Notes under the pieces: model-generated
What the model saw: only the letters and a program-made list of their open reading frames with translations
Told to the model about the DNA's origin: nothing
The model's database searches: none
Source of the DNA: Terriglobia bacterium
GTDB lineage: Bacteria; Acidobacteriota; Vicinamibacteria; Vicinamibacterales; CAVVIG01
NCBI GenBank assembly: GCA_020073005.1
Contig: JAIQFX010000067.1
Location: forward strand, 1 to 59,070
Length of the DNA stretch: 59,070 nt
Direction: 5' to 3'
Made by a program: the position numbers and the translations under genes
In this document: piece after piece, positions 1-8,934 of the stretch
How positions within the stretch are numbered: position 1 is the stretch's first letter
How the letters are laid out: the number at the start of each line of letters is the position of its first letter

Positions 1-988
1 GCGGCGACGACCAGATCTGGTCGATCGGCGTCTCGAAGACGTTGCCCATCGGCAGGTGCGCGCCGTGGAACGTGCAGCACGGCAGCAGCGTGCCGTCGTA
101 GCGGACGATCATCCGCTGCCACGGCTTGGTGCACTTGAACTCGCCGGTGAAGTGCCGCGTGTCCGCGAACATGGCCGACTTCTCGTCGTAGTGCGCGTCG
201 GTCGGCAGCACCGGCGTCAGGTATTCGCGGATCAGGAGGTAATCGACCTTCGACTCCCAGAACGCGACGAAAGGGTTCACTTCGTGCTGGTTGTCGCGCT
301 GCTTGACGAAGGACACGCCGACGAGCGGGACAGCCCCGCCGAGCGACGCCCGCAGCTCGAGAAACTTCAGCAGGTTCGCGACGACCTTGTCGTAGTCGCC
401 GCCGGTCCGCACTTTGTCGAAGGTCTCCGGGCTGAACGCGTCGATCGAGAACTGGATGCGCGTGAGCCCGGAGTCGATGAGCTCGCGGCTGAACGACGGC
501 GTCAGGAGCGTGCCGTTCGTGTTGAACGCGATGTCCAGCACGCCGGCGTCGCGGCCGAAGCGGATGAACTTCGGCAGGTCGCGGCGGATCAGCGGCTCGT
601 TGACGAACGACATGTCGAGCGCGCGCAGGCCGCGCGCCACGCCGTCGGTCACGATCGCCTGGTAGCGCTCGAACGGAAACCAGTCCTTCTTCCCCGTGCC
701 CGACGTCGCCTCCACGCTCCACGTGCACATCGGGCACCGCAGGTTGCACGAGTAGTTCAGCTCGAAGTCGAGCTGCAGCGGGAAGGGCGTTTCGAGCGTG
801 AAGGCCGACGCCGCCTCCCAGTCGCGGCGGTAGGCCGCGAACCGATCGCCGAACATCTCGGTCAGCGTCGCGAACGGATCGCGCGCGTCCACGAACGCGC
901 AGTCCTCCTGCGCTTCCGTCCGCGCGAGACGACGATCGAGATCGTCGCCCGGCGTCAGCGGCCTGATTGGAACGATGGGCTGCGTCAT
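1..988 (-). CDS. Radical SAM/SPASM protein, 3' end cut by window
   Basis: Likely radical SAM enzyme acting on a sugar or small peptide; the substrate is not evident. Translating back from ATG at 988 gives 329 residues before the window edge. Residues 81-88 read CNLRCPMC, the Cx3Cx2C site for the SAM-cleaving iron-sulfur cluster. Near the visible C-terminus are CTKPW, DGTLLPCC and a GN...IW motif, the pattern of a SPASM auxiliary-cluster domain. The start overlaps the stop of the preceding aminotransferase gene by 4 nt (ATGA), so it belongs to the operon. Family call is firm; role is open. The C-terminus lies outside the window. Confidence 0.85.
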   Translation of the reverse strand, partial: MTQPIVPIRPLTPGDDLDRRLARTEAQEDCAFVDARDPFATLTEMFGDRFAAYRRDWEAASAFTLETPFPLQLDFELNYSCNLRCPMCTWSVEATSGTGKKDWFPFERYQAIVTDGVARGLRALDMSFVNEPLIRRDLPKFIRFGRDAGVLDIAFNTNGTLLTPSFSRELIDSGLTRIQFSIDAFSPETFDKVRTGGDYDKVVANLLKFLELRASLGGAVPLVGVSFVKQRDNQHEVNPFVAFWESKVDYLLIREYLTPVLPTDAHYDEKSAMFADTRHFTGEFKCTKPWQRMIVRYDGTLLPCCTFHGAHLPMGNVFETPIDQIWSSP

Positions 989-2304
989 GGTTTCCCGGGC
1001 GCGCCAGGCGCGAGCGCCCGGAGCTCGTCGAGGTTCGCGGTCACTTTTTCGATGGCCTTCACGATGTCATCCATGTCTTCGCGCGTCAGCGGCGCCCTCA
1101 CCATTTCCGTCGTGACCAGATCGCGCGCGTGCAGCCGCTCCGCCGTCGGGCACAGCCCGGGCGCGTAGCTGACTTCGCCGTCGTAAAACGGACAGCTGAA
1201 CGGACAGCCGACTTCGCCGTACAGCTGCCGCGTCTGATACACGGGCTGCAGATACAGCGGCTGGACGTAGCCGCCGGCGAACTCGACCCCTTCGGCCTTC
1301 AGCGCCTGCAGGAACGTCGCGCGCGGCACGCCCGTGCGATCTTCGCGATACGTCATCGCGTAGAGGTAGTACGCGTGCGTGCATCCCGGCGCCACGTGCG
1401 GCGGCTCGAGCGCGTCGCAGCCGCGCAGGCGATCGGTCAGATACGCAGCGAGCGCGAGACGGTGGGCGTTCAGCGCGTCGAGGCGCGTCAGCTGCACGCG
1501 CGCAATCGCCGCCTCGATCTCGGTCATGCGGTAGTTGTAGCCGAGCATATTGACGATGTTCGCGCGGTTGAGCTGACCGACGACGACCTCGGCGTGATTG
1601 CGAATGAGCTGGACGCGGAGCGCGAGGTCCGCGTCGGCGGTCGTGACGACGCCGCCCTCGCCGCACTGAATCGTCTTGTTGACGTTGAGGCTGAACACGC
1701 CGAAGTGCCCGATCGTCCCGACGGTCCGGCCCTTGTACGTCGCGCCATGCGCCTGCGCACAATCTTCGATCACCATCAGCTTCCGCTCGCGCGCCAGCGC
1801 CATCAGCGGATCCATGTCCGCCGGATGGCCGAGCAGGTGCACGACGACGATCGCCTTCGTGCGCGGCGACAGCCGCGCGCGCACCGAGTCGACGTCCAGC
1901 GCGTAGGTGTCGGGCCGCACGTCGGCGAAGACGGGAATCGCGTTGTAGACCATCGCGCAGGCCGCCGACGCCGACATCGTGTACGGCGACACGATCACTT
2001 CGTCGCCGGGGCCGACGCCGGTCGCGCCCATCGCGGCGTAGAGTCCGGACGTCGCCGAATTCACGGCGACGGCGTGCGCCACGCCGTACCGCGCGGACCA
2101 CTCGGCCTCGAGCGCCTGCACTTCGGGGCCGCCCCGGAACGAGAACGGCGCATCGGGCGTCCAGTTGCCCTCGAAGAGCGACAGATAGCCGCTGTCGAGC
2201 ACCCGCAGCACGGCTTCACGCTCTTCGGTGCCCGTGGTCTTGTGCGGCGGAACCGGTTTCGTCCGCACCGGCGTGCCGCCCGCGATCGCCAGACGCGCAG
2301 TCAC
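985..2304 (-). CDS. DegT/DnrJ/EryC1 family sugar aminotransferase
   Basis: PLP-dependent aminotransferase of the type that converts a nucleotide-linked keto-sugar to an amino sugar. It has 439 residues from a GTG start at 2304. The fold-type I signs are present: EDCAQAHGA around Asp181 (PLP ring contact) and the Schiff-base lysine Lys210 in FSLNVNKTIQCGEGG. At 439 aa it is longer than the usual 370-400 aa, with an N-terminal stretch of about 30 residues before the first conserved helix. Overlaps neighbours on both sides by 4 nt. One of four DegT proteins in the window, so several different amino sugars are probable. Exact substrate unknown. Confidence 0.9.
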   Translation of the reverse strand: MTARLAIAGGTPVRTKPVPPHKTTGTEEREAVLRVLDSGYLSLFEGNWTPDAPFSFRGGPEVQALEAEWSARYGVAHAVAVNSATSGLYAAMGATGVGPGDEVIVSPYTMSASAACAMVYNAIPVFADVRPDTYALDVDSVRARLSPRTKAIVVVHLLGHPADMDPLMALARERKLMVIEDCAQAHGATYKGRTVGTIGHFGVFSLNVNKTIQCGEGGVVTTADADLALRVQLIRNHAEVVVGQLNRANIVNMLGYNYRMTEIEAAIARVQLTRLDALNAHRLALAAYLTDRLRGCDALEPPHVAPGCTHAYYLYAMTYREDRTGVPRATFLQALKAEGVEFAGGYVQPLYLQPVYQTRQLYGEVGCPFSCPFYDGEVSYAPGLCPTAERLHARDLVTTEMVRAPLTREDMDDIVKAIEKVTANLDELRALAPGAPGKP

Positions 2305-3398
2305 CGTGAATACTCCGCCCGGCGCGCGACGAGCGCCTGCACTTCCTCGAGGACGCGGGCCGCGGCGTTCCCCATGGAGAAATCCGCCGGCGGCTCGACC
2401 GGCGTCGTGCGCGCCAGCGCGGCGCGCATCGCCGCGACGAGCGCCGCGTCCGTGCCGGCGAACGCCGCAGCACCCCGCCGCGCGACGACGGCGAGCGGCG
2501 TCGCCGCGCCAGGCTCAAAGCTGATCGCGGGCACTCCGAGGAGCGCCGCTTCGAGCAGCATCATCGAGGTCATCCCCACGACGACGTCGGCGGCGAGAAT
2601 CGCGGCGGCCGATGAGCGATCGCCGCAATCAATCGCGTCCGGATCAACGCGCGTGGCCGATTCCTGCGGATGGCGGCGCATCACGAGCGTCAACGGTTCG
2701 TCCATGGATTTCACCGCCCGCCGCACGCCGTCCCAGGCCTCGCGCTCGGTGTACCCGCGGAAGAGCGGCGTGCCAGGACCAAAGTCGGCGGCGATGCGCT
2801 CGGACACGAAGAGGATGACCCGGCGTCCGCCGGCGCTCCACTCGCGGCGCGCCCGCTCCGCCTCGGCGCAAATAGCCGGATCGCCGGCCTGCGCGCGGAC
2901 GACGTCGAAATGCGGCTGGCCGGTGATCACGAGCCGGCCCGCCGGAATGCGCGCGGCCCGCGCGTCCTCGAACGCCGTGGCGTCCATGACCGCGACACGC
3001 GAGGGGAGATAGCGGAGCGCATCGGCGCCGATGTCGCAGAACCGCTCGCGGTAGTTGAGCCACGCGTCGAGGACGGCGATCGTGGGAATCGCGCGCGCAT
3101 CCGCCTCGATCGTCACCGCCTTGTCGATGCTGTCGCCCCACGACGTGCCGACGAGCGCGGCGACCGGCCGCTCGCGGTCGAGCGCGTCGGCGGCAATGGC
3201 GCGCAATTCAGTCATGCGCGCGCCGTCGGGCGCCTCGGCGCCCCGGATGCGGTCGCGCACGAACACCACGTCCGCCGGCCGCTGCCACGCGCCGGCGACC
3301 GCGCGATCGCCTTCGGCGCGCCGCCACGCCGCGGCCACCGGCGCGATCGCGTTCGCACCTCCGAGATCGCGCGCCGCGATGAACAACGGCGCGTTCAT
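2301..3398 (-). CDS. Putative GT-B-fold protein in NeuC-like position
   Basis: 365 residues from ATG at 3398, chosen because it gives ATGA overlap with the NeuB-like gene; the frame stays open upstream but is arginine-rich noise. The C-terminal half has the look of a GT-B donor domain: RRHPQE, then a run of small hydrophobic residues ending ALLGVPAISFEPG. I cannot assign it to a named family from sequence alone. It directly follows a NeuB-type synthase, where a UDP-GlcNAc 2-epimerase (NeuC/LegG) is often found, but it does not look like a standard member. It could be a hydrolysing epimerase, a glycosyltransferase or a CDP-glycerol-transferase-like protein. Confidence 0.6.
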   Translation of the reverse strand: MNAPLFIAARDLGGANAIAPVAAAWRRAEGDRAVAGAWQRPADVVFVRDRIRGAEAPDGARMTELRAIAADALDRERPVAALVGTSWGDSIDKAVTIEADARAIPTIAVLDAWLNYRERFCDIGADALRYLPSRVAVMDATAFEDARAARIPAGRLVITGQPHFDVVRAQAGDPAICAEAERARREWSAGGRRVILFVSERIAADFGPGTPLFRGYTEREAWDGVRRAVKSMDEPLTLVMRRHPQESATRVDPDAIDCGDRSSAAAILAADVVVGMTSMMLLEAALLGVPAISFEPGAATPLAVVARRGAAAFAGTDAALVAAMRAALARTTPVEPPADFSMGNAAARVLEEVQALVARRAEYSR

Positions 3399-4468
3399 GC
3401 CAGCATGTCCCACGTCATCACCGTGTCGGCAGGAATCGCGCGGGCCGTCCGGCGTCCGGCGACGGCGTCCACGTACTTCGGCGCGATACCCGTGCCGGGC
3501 CGCTTCAGCGCCAGGTGCTCGCGGCGGATCGTGTCGCCCGCGGCGATGTCCACGCGCGCGACAACGCTGCGCCGCGCGTAGAGCAACGCGGGCTGCTCCA
3601 CCGGAACCGGCTGCTTGCGGGCGGCGCCCATCGCCCGCTCGGCGGACCGGATGTCGCGCACCATCGATGCGAGCTCGGGCGGATCGACGGACATGAAATG
3701 ATCGGTGCTCGTCGGGAGCGACTTGTCCAGCGTGAAGTGCTTCTCGATCACGCACGCGCCATGCGACGCGGCCAGCGCGGGCACGAGCGTGCCGAGCGTG
3801 TGATCGGACAAGCCGATCGGCACATCAGGAAACGCGACCTGCAGCGTCTTCATCATGTTCAGGTTGGCGTCGCGATCGTGACAGGGATACGCGAGCGTGC
3901 AGTGCAGCAGCGCGACCTGACGGTTCCCCGTCGCGTAGATGACGTCGAGTGTCTCTTCGATCTCCGCAATCGTCGCGCAGCCGGTCGCAAGCAGGAGCGG
4001 CCGCTGCCTGGCGGCCACGTACCGCACGAACGGATGCGCGGTGAGATCGCCCGAGGCAATCTTGAACGCGGGAACGCCCGCTTCGTCGAGCAGATCGACG
4101 GCGCCTTCGTCAAACGGCGTGGACAGGAACACGAGGCCGAGGCGCGACGCCTGCTCCACGAAGTCGCGGTAGGCGCTGCGCGGCAATCCGTCCAGGTGCC
4201 GGAACTCGTCGAACTGCACGCCGGACGGCGGGTCGCCGCGGCGCCACTGCTCCATCGTGTCCACGTAGTACTTGGGCGCGGTGCGGGTCACGAGCTCTGC
4301 CGCGGTGTAGGTCTGAAACTTGATCGCGTCGGCGCCGGCGCCGGCCGCCGCCTCGATCAGCTGCCGCGCGAGCGCGGGATCCGAGTTGTGGTTGGCGCCC
4401 GCCTCGGCGATGACGAAACACGGATGGCCGGGCCCGATCGTCCGCGCGCCAATCTGGATCGGCGTCAT
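3395..4468 (-). CDS. neuB: NeuB-type ulosonic acid synthase with SAF domain
   Basis: Condenses phosphoenolpyruvate with an acylamino sugar to give a nine-carbon sialic-acid-like acid. 357 residues from ATG at 4468. The TIM-barrel motifs are clear: AEAGANHN at 21-28, IKFQTY around Lys50, and LSDHTLG (His223) with EKHFTLD (His244), the two metal-binding histidines of the family. The last 70 or so residues form the antifreeze-like SAF domain that lids the active site. Second NeuB-type gene in the window (other at 47684-48733) and more than 39 kb from the only CMP-sugar synthetase. Which ulosonic acid it makes cannot be read from sequence. Confidence 0.9.
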   Translation of the reverse strand: MTPIQIGARTIGPGHPCFVIAEAGANHNSDPALARQLIEAAAGAGADAIKFQTYTAAELVTRTAPKYYVDTMEQWRRGDPPSGVQFDEFRHLDGLPRSAYRDFVEQASRLGLVFLSTPFDEGAVDLLDEAGVPAFKIASGDLTAHPFVRYVAARQRPLLLATGCATIAEIEETLDVIYATGNRQVALLHCTLAYPCHDRDANLNMMKTLQVAFPDVPIGLSDHTLGTLVPALAASHGACVIEKHFTLDKSLPTSTDHFMSVDPPELASMVRDIRSAERAMGAARKQPVPVEQPALLYARRSVVARVDIAAGDTIRREHLALKRPGTGIAPKYVDAVAGRRTARAIPADTVMTWDMLA

Positions 4469-5172
4469 GACTGCGCCGTCAGCCTTGCCCGATCGCAGCC
4501 GAGCGCCTGCAACCGCGCCGCGCCCCACTTCGCCTCGAGCTGACGCCAGCCGCGATCCCAGTATTCGGGCCGCGCGGTCATGCCCGCGCCGTGCCGCACG
4601 TAGGTGTACAGCGGGACGGGCAGATGGAACGTCTCGGGCGCGATCTGCAGGTACCGGATGAGGAAGTCGTACTCCTCGAACAGCAGATCGTCGTACCCGC
4701 CGGCGAGCCGCGCCTGCGCGGTCCTGAACATCATGCCGCACGCGATCGTTTTCAGCAGATCGAACGGCCGCATCTCGACGCGGATCCGGCGGCCGTCTTC
4801 GTACGCCTCGATGCGGTCCGCGTACACCAGGCCGACGCCGGCGTTCGCATCGAGGACGCGCGCCATCATGACCAGGCAGTCGGGATCGAACCGATCATCG
4901 CCGTCCAGCCGGACGAGGTACTCGCCCTGCGCGGCGGCGAGGCCGGCGTTGCAGGTGGCGGCCAGCCCGCGATGCGGGGCGCGCAACACGCGGACATTGC
5001 TCTGAGGCCCGCCGAATCCTTCCGCGACCGCCGCCGTGCCGTCCGTCGATCCATCATCGACGACCAGGACTTCGAACTGCGACGCCGGATAACTCTGGCC
5101 GACGGCCGAGGCGAGCGACGCGCCGAGCGTGACTTCGCAGTTGTACGCGGCGACGAGCACGGTGACCTTCAT
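4465..5172 (-). CDS. Family 2 glycosyltransferase
   Basis: Cytoplasmic GT-A sugar transferase, 235 residues from ATG at 5172. Starts directly with the nucleotide-binding strand (VTVLVAAYN), has VVDDGSTDGT at 38-46 and a DXD metal site at 90-92 (LDGDD). Acceptor-side motif EEYDFLIRY follows. It ends soon after the catalytic domain, so it is a minimal single-domain enzyme with no membrane segment. Overlaps both neighbours by 4 nt. Sugar specificity unknown. Confidence 0.88.
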   Translation of the reverse strand: MKVTVLVAAYNCEVTLGASLASAVGQSYPASQFEVLVVDDGSTDGTAAVAEGFGGPQSNVRVLRAPHRGLAATCNAGLAAAQGEYLVRLDGDDRFDPDCLVMMARVLDANAGVGLVYADRIEAYEDGRRIRVEMRPFDLLKTIACGMMFRTAQARLAGGYDDLLFEEYDFLIRYLQIAPETFHLPVPLYTYVRHGAGMTARPEYWDRGWRQLEAKWGAARLQALGCDRARLTAQS

Positions 5173-6167
5173 GCGCGGATCCGCCCGGTTGCGGCCGGCG
5201 TCGCGAGCGCCGCTTCCTCAATCGCCTCGAGCAGCCGCACCGCTTCGAGGGCGTCCTCACCGGTGCTCGCCAGCGGCGCGCCCTCGCGCGCGGCGAGCAC
5301 CGCGTCGACGCCGTTCACAAACGCCGATCGCATGTCCGACGGCACGACGGACGCCTGGCGGGCGAGTTCGAGATCCCCGCCGTACTCGTCGCTCGGCATC
5401 ACGGGCCAATGGTGAATCTGCGCGCCGAAGTCAGCGACCCGCACGCGCCCTCGCGTCGCGACGATGTCGATCTCGAACAGATCGTAGGCGCCGGATCCGG
5501 ATTTCGGCCAGGCCGTGACGGTCGCCCCGACGCCGCCGTTGAAGCGGAGCCGCGCCTGCACCGATTCGTCCGGGAATGTCGCGGCGGACACCACGGCACC
5601 GTCGCCAAAGAAGTAGCGCAGCAGATCGACGGCGTGCGTGCCGACACGGCGGAAACCGCCGGCAAAGAGGACCGTGACGGCGAGCGGACGGCCGAGATCC
5701 CCGCGCGCGATCATCGCGCGCACTTCACGATGCCCTGCCTCCCATCGCCGGTGATGATTCACGGCCAGGACGGCGCCGCGCTGGCGGGCCGCCGTCACCA
5801 TGTGCTCCGCGTCGGCCGCAGTCGACGCGATCGGCTTCTCGCAGAACACGGCCGGCACGCCCGCCGCAATCGCCGTGAGCGCAACGCTCGCGTGCGTCTC
5901 GTCCGGCGTGCACACACTCAGCACGCCGATGCGTTCAGCCGCGAGCAGCGCGTCGACGGTCGGATAGAGCCGATCGACGTTCCAGACGCGCCGGCACAAC
6001 TCGCGGCGATCGGCCGAAGGATCGGCGGCCGCGACGAGCTCGACGCGCGGATGACGCGAGTACGCGCCGGCGTGCGTGAACCACAGGTCAGCGCCCGCGC
6101 GCGTGCCGCGGCCGATGCCGTTCTCGCCGCAGCCCGCGATCGCCGCGCGTACGGGACGATCAGCCAT
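5169..6167 (-). CDS. Gfo/Idh/MocA family oxidoreductase
   Basis: NAD(P)-dependent sugar dehydrogenase, 332 residues from ATG at 6167. N-terminal Rossmann fold has a glycine-rich loop (AGCGENGIGRG), slightly stretched compared with the usual GxGxxG, and the family motif EKPIA at about 112-116. In glycan clusters these enzymes oxidise a nucleotide sugar so an aminotransferase can act; DegT proteins sit nearby at 985 and 7164. 3 nt after the upstream epimerase stop and overlapping the GT2 by 4 nt. Second family member at 36416-37447. Confidence 0.87.
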   Translation of the reverse strand: MADRPVRAAIAGCGENGIGRGTRAGADLWFTHAGAYSRHPRVELVAAADPSADRRELCRRVWNVDRLYPTVDALLAAERIGVLSVCTPDETHASVALTAIAAGVPAVFCEKPIASTAADAEHMVTAARQRGAVLAVNHHRRWEAGHREVRAMIARGDLGRPLAVTVLFAGGFRRVGTHAVDLLRYFFGDGAVVSAATFPDESVQARLRFNGGVGATVTAWPKSGSGAYDLFEIDIVATRGRVRVADFGAQIHHWPVMPSDEYGGDLELARQASVVPSDMRSAFVNGVDAVLAAREGAPLASTGEDALEAVRLLEAIEEAALATPAATGRIRA

Positions 6168-6170
6168 GCG

Positions 6171-7133
6171 CTATCGCGCGAACTCCCCGCGCAGCATCTC
6201 GTCGACCTTGCCCCACGCCGCTTCCGAGGCGAGCTCGCGCGACTTGTACCAGTCGAGGTAGCGCCGCACGCCCTCCTCGAACCGCACCGACGGCTCCCAC
6301 CCGAGCTCGCGTCTGGCGAGCGCGCTCGAGACCTCCTTGCCGCCGAAGTCGCCCTTGCGGCCCTCGGTGTACTTGATCTCGACGTTGCCGCCGACGAGCC
6401 CCTTGACGGTCTCGGCGATCTGCCGGATCGTCACCTTCTCGATGCCGTCGAGGTTGTAGGTCTTGTTCTCCGCCACAGATTTGAGCGCGAGCACGTTGCC
6501 TTCGGCCAGATCCTCGACGTAGACGAACTTGCGGAACTGCAGGCCGTCGCCCGCGATGGTCAGCGGCTCGCCGCGCAGCGCCTTGGTCACGAAGATCGGC
6601 ACGACCGCGCCGTAGCGCGCGCGCGGGCCGTACGGGATGCCGTACCGCAGGATCGTGTACTTGAGGCCGTACATCGTGGCGTACGACCGGCAGTAGTACT
6701 CCGACGCCATCTTGGTCGCTGTATAGAGATGATGCGGCGCCAGCAGGGGCGTCTGCTCGTCCACCGCCTGCTCCAGCGTTTCGCTGTAGACCCACGTCGT
6801 GCTGCCGTAGATGACGCGCTTCACGTTCGGCGTGCGGCGCACCGCTTCGAGGACGTTGAACGTGCCGCGCACGTTGATCGCCTCCGCATACGCCGGTTCG
6901 GCGACCACGTCGTTCACGTCCGCAACGGCCGCGAGGTGATAGACGACGTCGATGCCGGTCAGCGACATGCGGAACGCGTCGAAGTCCAGCAGGCTGCCCT
7001 GATAGAACTCGACGTCCTTGCGATACGTCGGCAGCACCATGTCGAACACGCGCACCTCGATTCCGCGCGCGCGGAGCCGGTCGACGACGTGCGACCCAAT
7101 GAACCCGGATCCCCCGGTGACGAGTACTTTCAT
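6171..7133 (-). CDS. NAD-dependent nucleotide-sugar epimerase/dehydratase
   Basis: Extended-SDR enzyme, 320 residues from ATG at 7133. TGGSGFIGSH at 6-15 binds NAD and YTATK (Tyr137, Lys141) supplies the catalytic pair. Closest in feel to UDP-glucose 4-epimerase/NDP-sugar dehydratase proteins. A 30-nt gap separates it from the upstream DegT gene; that gap shows no repeat or hairpin that I can see. Probably supplies the substrate for the adjoining oxidoreductase and aminotransferase, which is inference. Confidence 0.88.
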   Translation of the reverse strand: MKVLVTGGSGFIGSHVVDRLRARGIEVRVFDMVLPTYRKDVEFYQGSLLDFDAFRMSLTGIDVVYHLAAVADVNDVVAEPAYAEAINVRGTFNVLEAVRRTPNVKRVIYGSTTWVYSETLEQAVDEQTPLLAPHHLYTATKMASEYYCRSYATMYGLKYTILRYGIPYGPRARYGAVVPIFVTKALRGEPLTIAGDGLQFRKFVYVEDLAEGNVLALKSVAENKTYNLDGIEKVTIRQIAETVKGLVGGNVEIKYTEGRKGDFGGKEVSSALARRELGWEPSVRFEEGVRRYLDWYKSRELASEAAWGKVDEMLRGEFAR

Positions 7134-7163
7134 GACCGTCCCGCCTGCCTTTCCTTCATCGGC

Positions 7164-8168
7164 TCAGCCAATCGTCGGCCGGTAGTACAACGGCGCGCAC
7201 CAGTGGTGCTGAGCGACCCACTCGGCGTTGGGAAACGATCCGCCCTGCCTCATGATCTGATGGCAGAGCTGGTCGTAGACCTTGCCGGTCGACGGCTCGA
7301 TCGGCTCGAAAACGATGTACTTGTAGTAGCCCGAAATCATGCCGTCGGGCAGGTGAACGCGCTCGGTGAACTTCGGATCGAGATAGCGGCGCGCCACGTC
7401 GTTCTTCCACGCCGTGATCTCCTCCATCCGCTCGGCCTGCACGAGGCCGAGCGCCGCCGTGAACTCCGACATGCGGTAGTTGAGGCCGGCGACGGCGTAT
7501 TCGAACTTCCCGTAGTTGCGGAACTGCCGCGCGAACTCGATGAGCGCCGGGTGCCGCGATACGAGCATGCCGCCTTCTCCGGTCGAGACGGTCTTGGTGG
7601 CGTAGAACGAATAGACGCCCGCGTCGCCGAACGCGCCGGGCCGGCGTCCGTTCCACGACGCGCCGTGCGCGTGCGCGCAGTCCTCGAGGAGCACGATGCC
7701 CTTCTGGGCGCAGAACGCGGCGATGCGCTCGGTGTCGAACGCCAGGTGCCCGCCGATGTGCACGAGCCAGACCGCCGCGATGTTCTGCTCCGCCGCGGCC
7801 TTCTGCACGGCCTCGACGCTGAGACACAGGTCCTCGCGGTTGCAGTCGCCGAAGATCACGTCGGCGCCGCCCTTCGTGATCGCGAGCGGCGTGGCCATGA
7901 ACGTGTTCGTCGGGCACAGCACGTTCTTTCCGCGCAGCTGGAAGTACTCCATGCACGCCATCGCGCCGCCGGCCCAGCTCGACAATGCGACCGAGGGCAG
8001 GCCATTCCACTGGCTCCAGCGATCCTCGAACCTCTTGGTGAAATCCCCTTCCGTCCAGCGGCCGCCGGACAGGATTTCGTCCCAGTACTGCATCACGCGG
8101 GCCTTGTCCCGCGCGTCGAACCCGATAGCGAACTTCTCGAACTGTGGAATGGCGGTCGTCTGCGTCAT
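7164..8168 (-). CDS. DegT/DnrJ/EryC1 family aminotransferase (short form)
   Basis: PLP aminotransferase for a keto-sugar. 334 residues from ATG at 8168, shorter than usual for the family. Contains LEDCAHAHGA (Asp163) and the PLP lysine Lys192 in YSFYATKTVSTGEGG. The sequence ends at LYYRPTIG, about where longer members continue with a C-terminal helix, so it may be naturally trimmed. Grouped with the epimerase at 6171 and the oxidoreductase at 5169 as a likely three-enzyme amino-sugar set. Confidence 0.88.
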   Translation of the reverse strand: MTQTTAIPQFEKFAIGFDARDKARVMQYWDEILSGGRWTEGDFTKRFEDRWSQWNGLPSVALSSWAGGAMACMEYFQLRGKNVLCPTNTFMATPLAITKGGADVIFGDCNREDLCLSVEAVQKAAAEQNIAAVWLVHIGGHLAFDTERIAAFCAQKGIVLLEDCAHAHGASWNGRRPGAFGDAGVYSFYATKTVSTGEGGMLVSRHPALIEFARQFRNYGKFEYAVAGLNYRMSEFTAALGLVQAERMEEITAWKNDVARRYLDPKFTERVHLPDGMISGYYKYIVFEPIEPSTGKVYDQLCHQIMRQGGSFPNAEWVAQHHWCAPLYYRPTIG

Positions 8169-8199
8169 GGCAACACGTGTCCTCGAGTGTAGGAAAGCA

Positions 8200-8934
8200 T
8201 CAGGAAACCGTCTGGCGCGATGGCGGCCGGATGGCCCACGCGCGCCCGCCGCGGCCGACGAGTGACTTCATCTGGAACCACAGCCGCGGGCCGGGCATCT
8301 GCATCTGCGCGCGGGTCACGTCCGGCGGAATCGGCGGACTAAAGCGATCGAACAGGCGCGCATACGGCAGCCCGCCATACGTCGGCGGCCCCTGCTGCAG
8401 CAGCGATCGATCGCGCGCAAGCTCTTCCGGCGTCGCCAACCCGCCGGAGGGCACGCGGAAGATGACGCCGTTGGCGACATCGACGAGACGCCACGCGGCG
8501 CCGATCTGCACGAACGACAACGGCAGCTCGGGTCGCGGCCCGATGAAGATCCAGTAGGCCGGCACGCCCGCGTACGTCAGGATGGTCGTGAAGACGTCCG
8601 ACTTCTGATCGTCCTGTCCGTAGCCCCGGACGACGATGTGCCAGATGTGATCGTCGACGACCGGATACCCCGCCGGCGTGTCGCGGATGTTGGCGCGCGT
8701 CCAGTCGAACGCCGCGCGCAGCCGGGCGTCGTCGGTCGTGGCGCCGCCGGCGACCTGCGCCGACAGCCGGCGGAAATTCACGTCGCGATCGAGGAAGTCG
8801 AGCGCCTTCGCGTAGAGCGGCAGCGACTGCGGCGTCACCACATAGTTCACGCCGCGGAGCGTCGTTGTCGGGACATTGGCGATCGCGACGACGATCGCGG
8901 CCGTGACGAGCGCGAACAAGATACGGCGTCGCAT
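8200..8934 (-). CDS. Membrane-anchored transglutaminase-like protein, probably inactive
   Basis: 244 residues from ATG at 8934, which shares one base with the upstream glycosyltransferase stop (TGATG). Residues about 4-20 form a signal anchor, so the rest is likely periplasmic. The middle looks like a transglutaminase/papain-like core: a helix ending in a YAGVPAYW motif, then a strand with WRLVDVANG. In active relatives the helix begins with a catalytic Cys and the next strand carries HxW; here those places read DQKSDVF and SFVQ, so Cys and His appear missing while the Asp remains. Probable role is binding or scaffolding in glycan assembly. Assignment rests on pattern, not a search. Confidence 0.6.
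   Translation of the reverse strand: MRRRILFALVTAAIVVAIANVPTTTLRGVNYVVTPQSLPLYAKALDFLDRDVNFRRLSAQVAGGATTDDARLRAAFDWTRANIRDTPAGYPVVDDHIWHIVVRGYGQDDQKSDVFTTILTYAGVPAYWIFIGPRPELPLSFVQIGAAWRLVDVANGVIFRVPSGGLATPEELARDRSLLQQGPPTYGGLPYARLFDRFSPPIPPDVTRAQMQMPGPRLWFQMKSLVGRGGRAWAIRPPSRQTVS

Noticed and set aside
7134-7163. Possible promoter in the 30-nt gap before the epimerase
   Set aside because: No recognisable -35/-10 pair and too short; likely just a translated-operon spacer.
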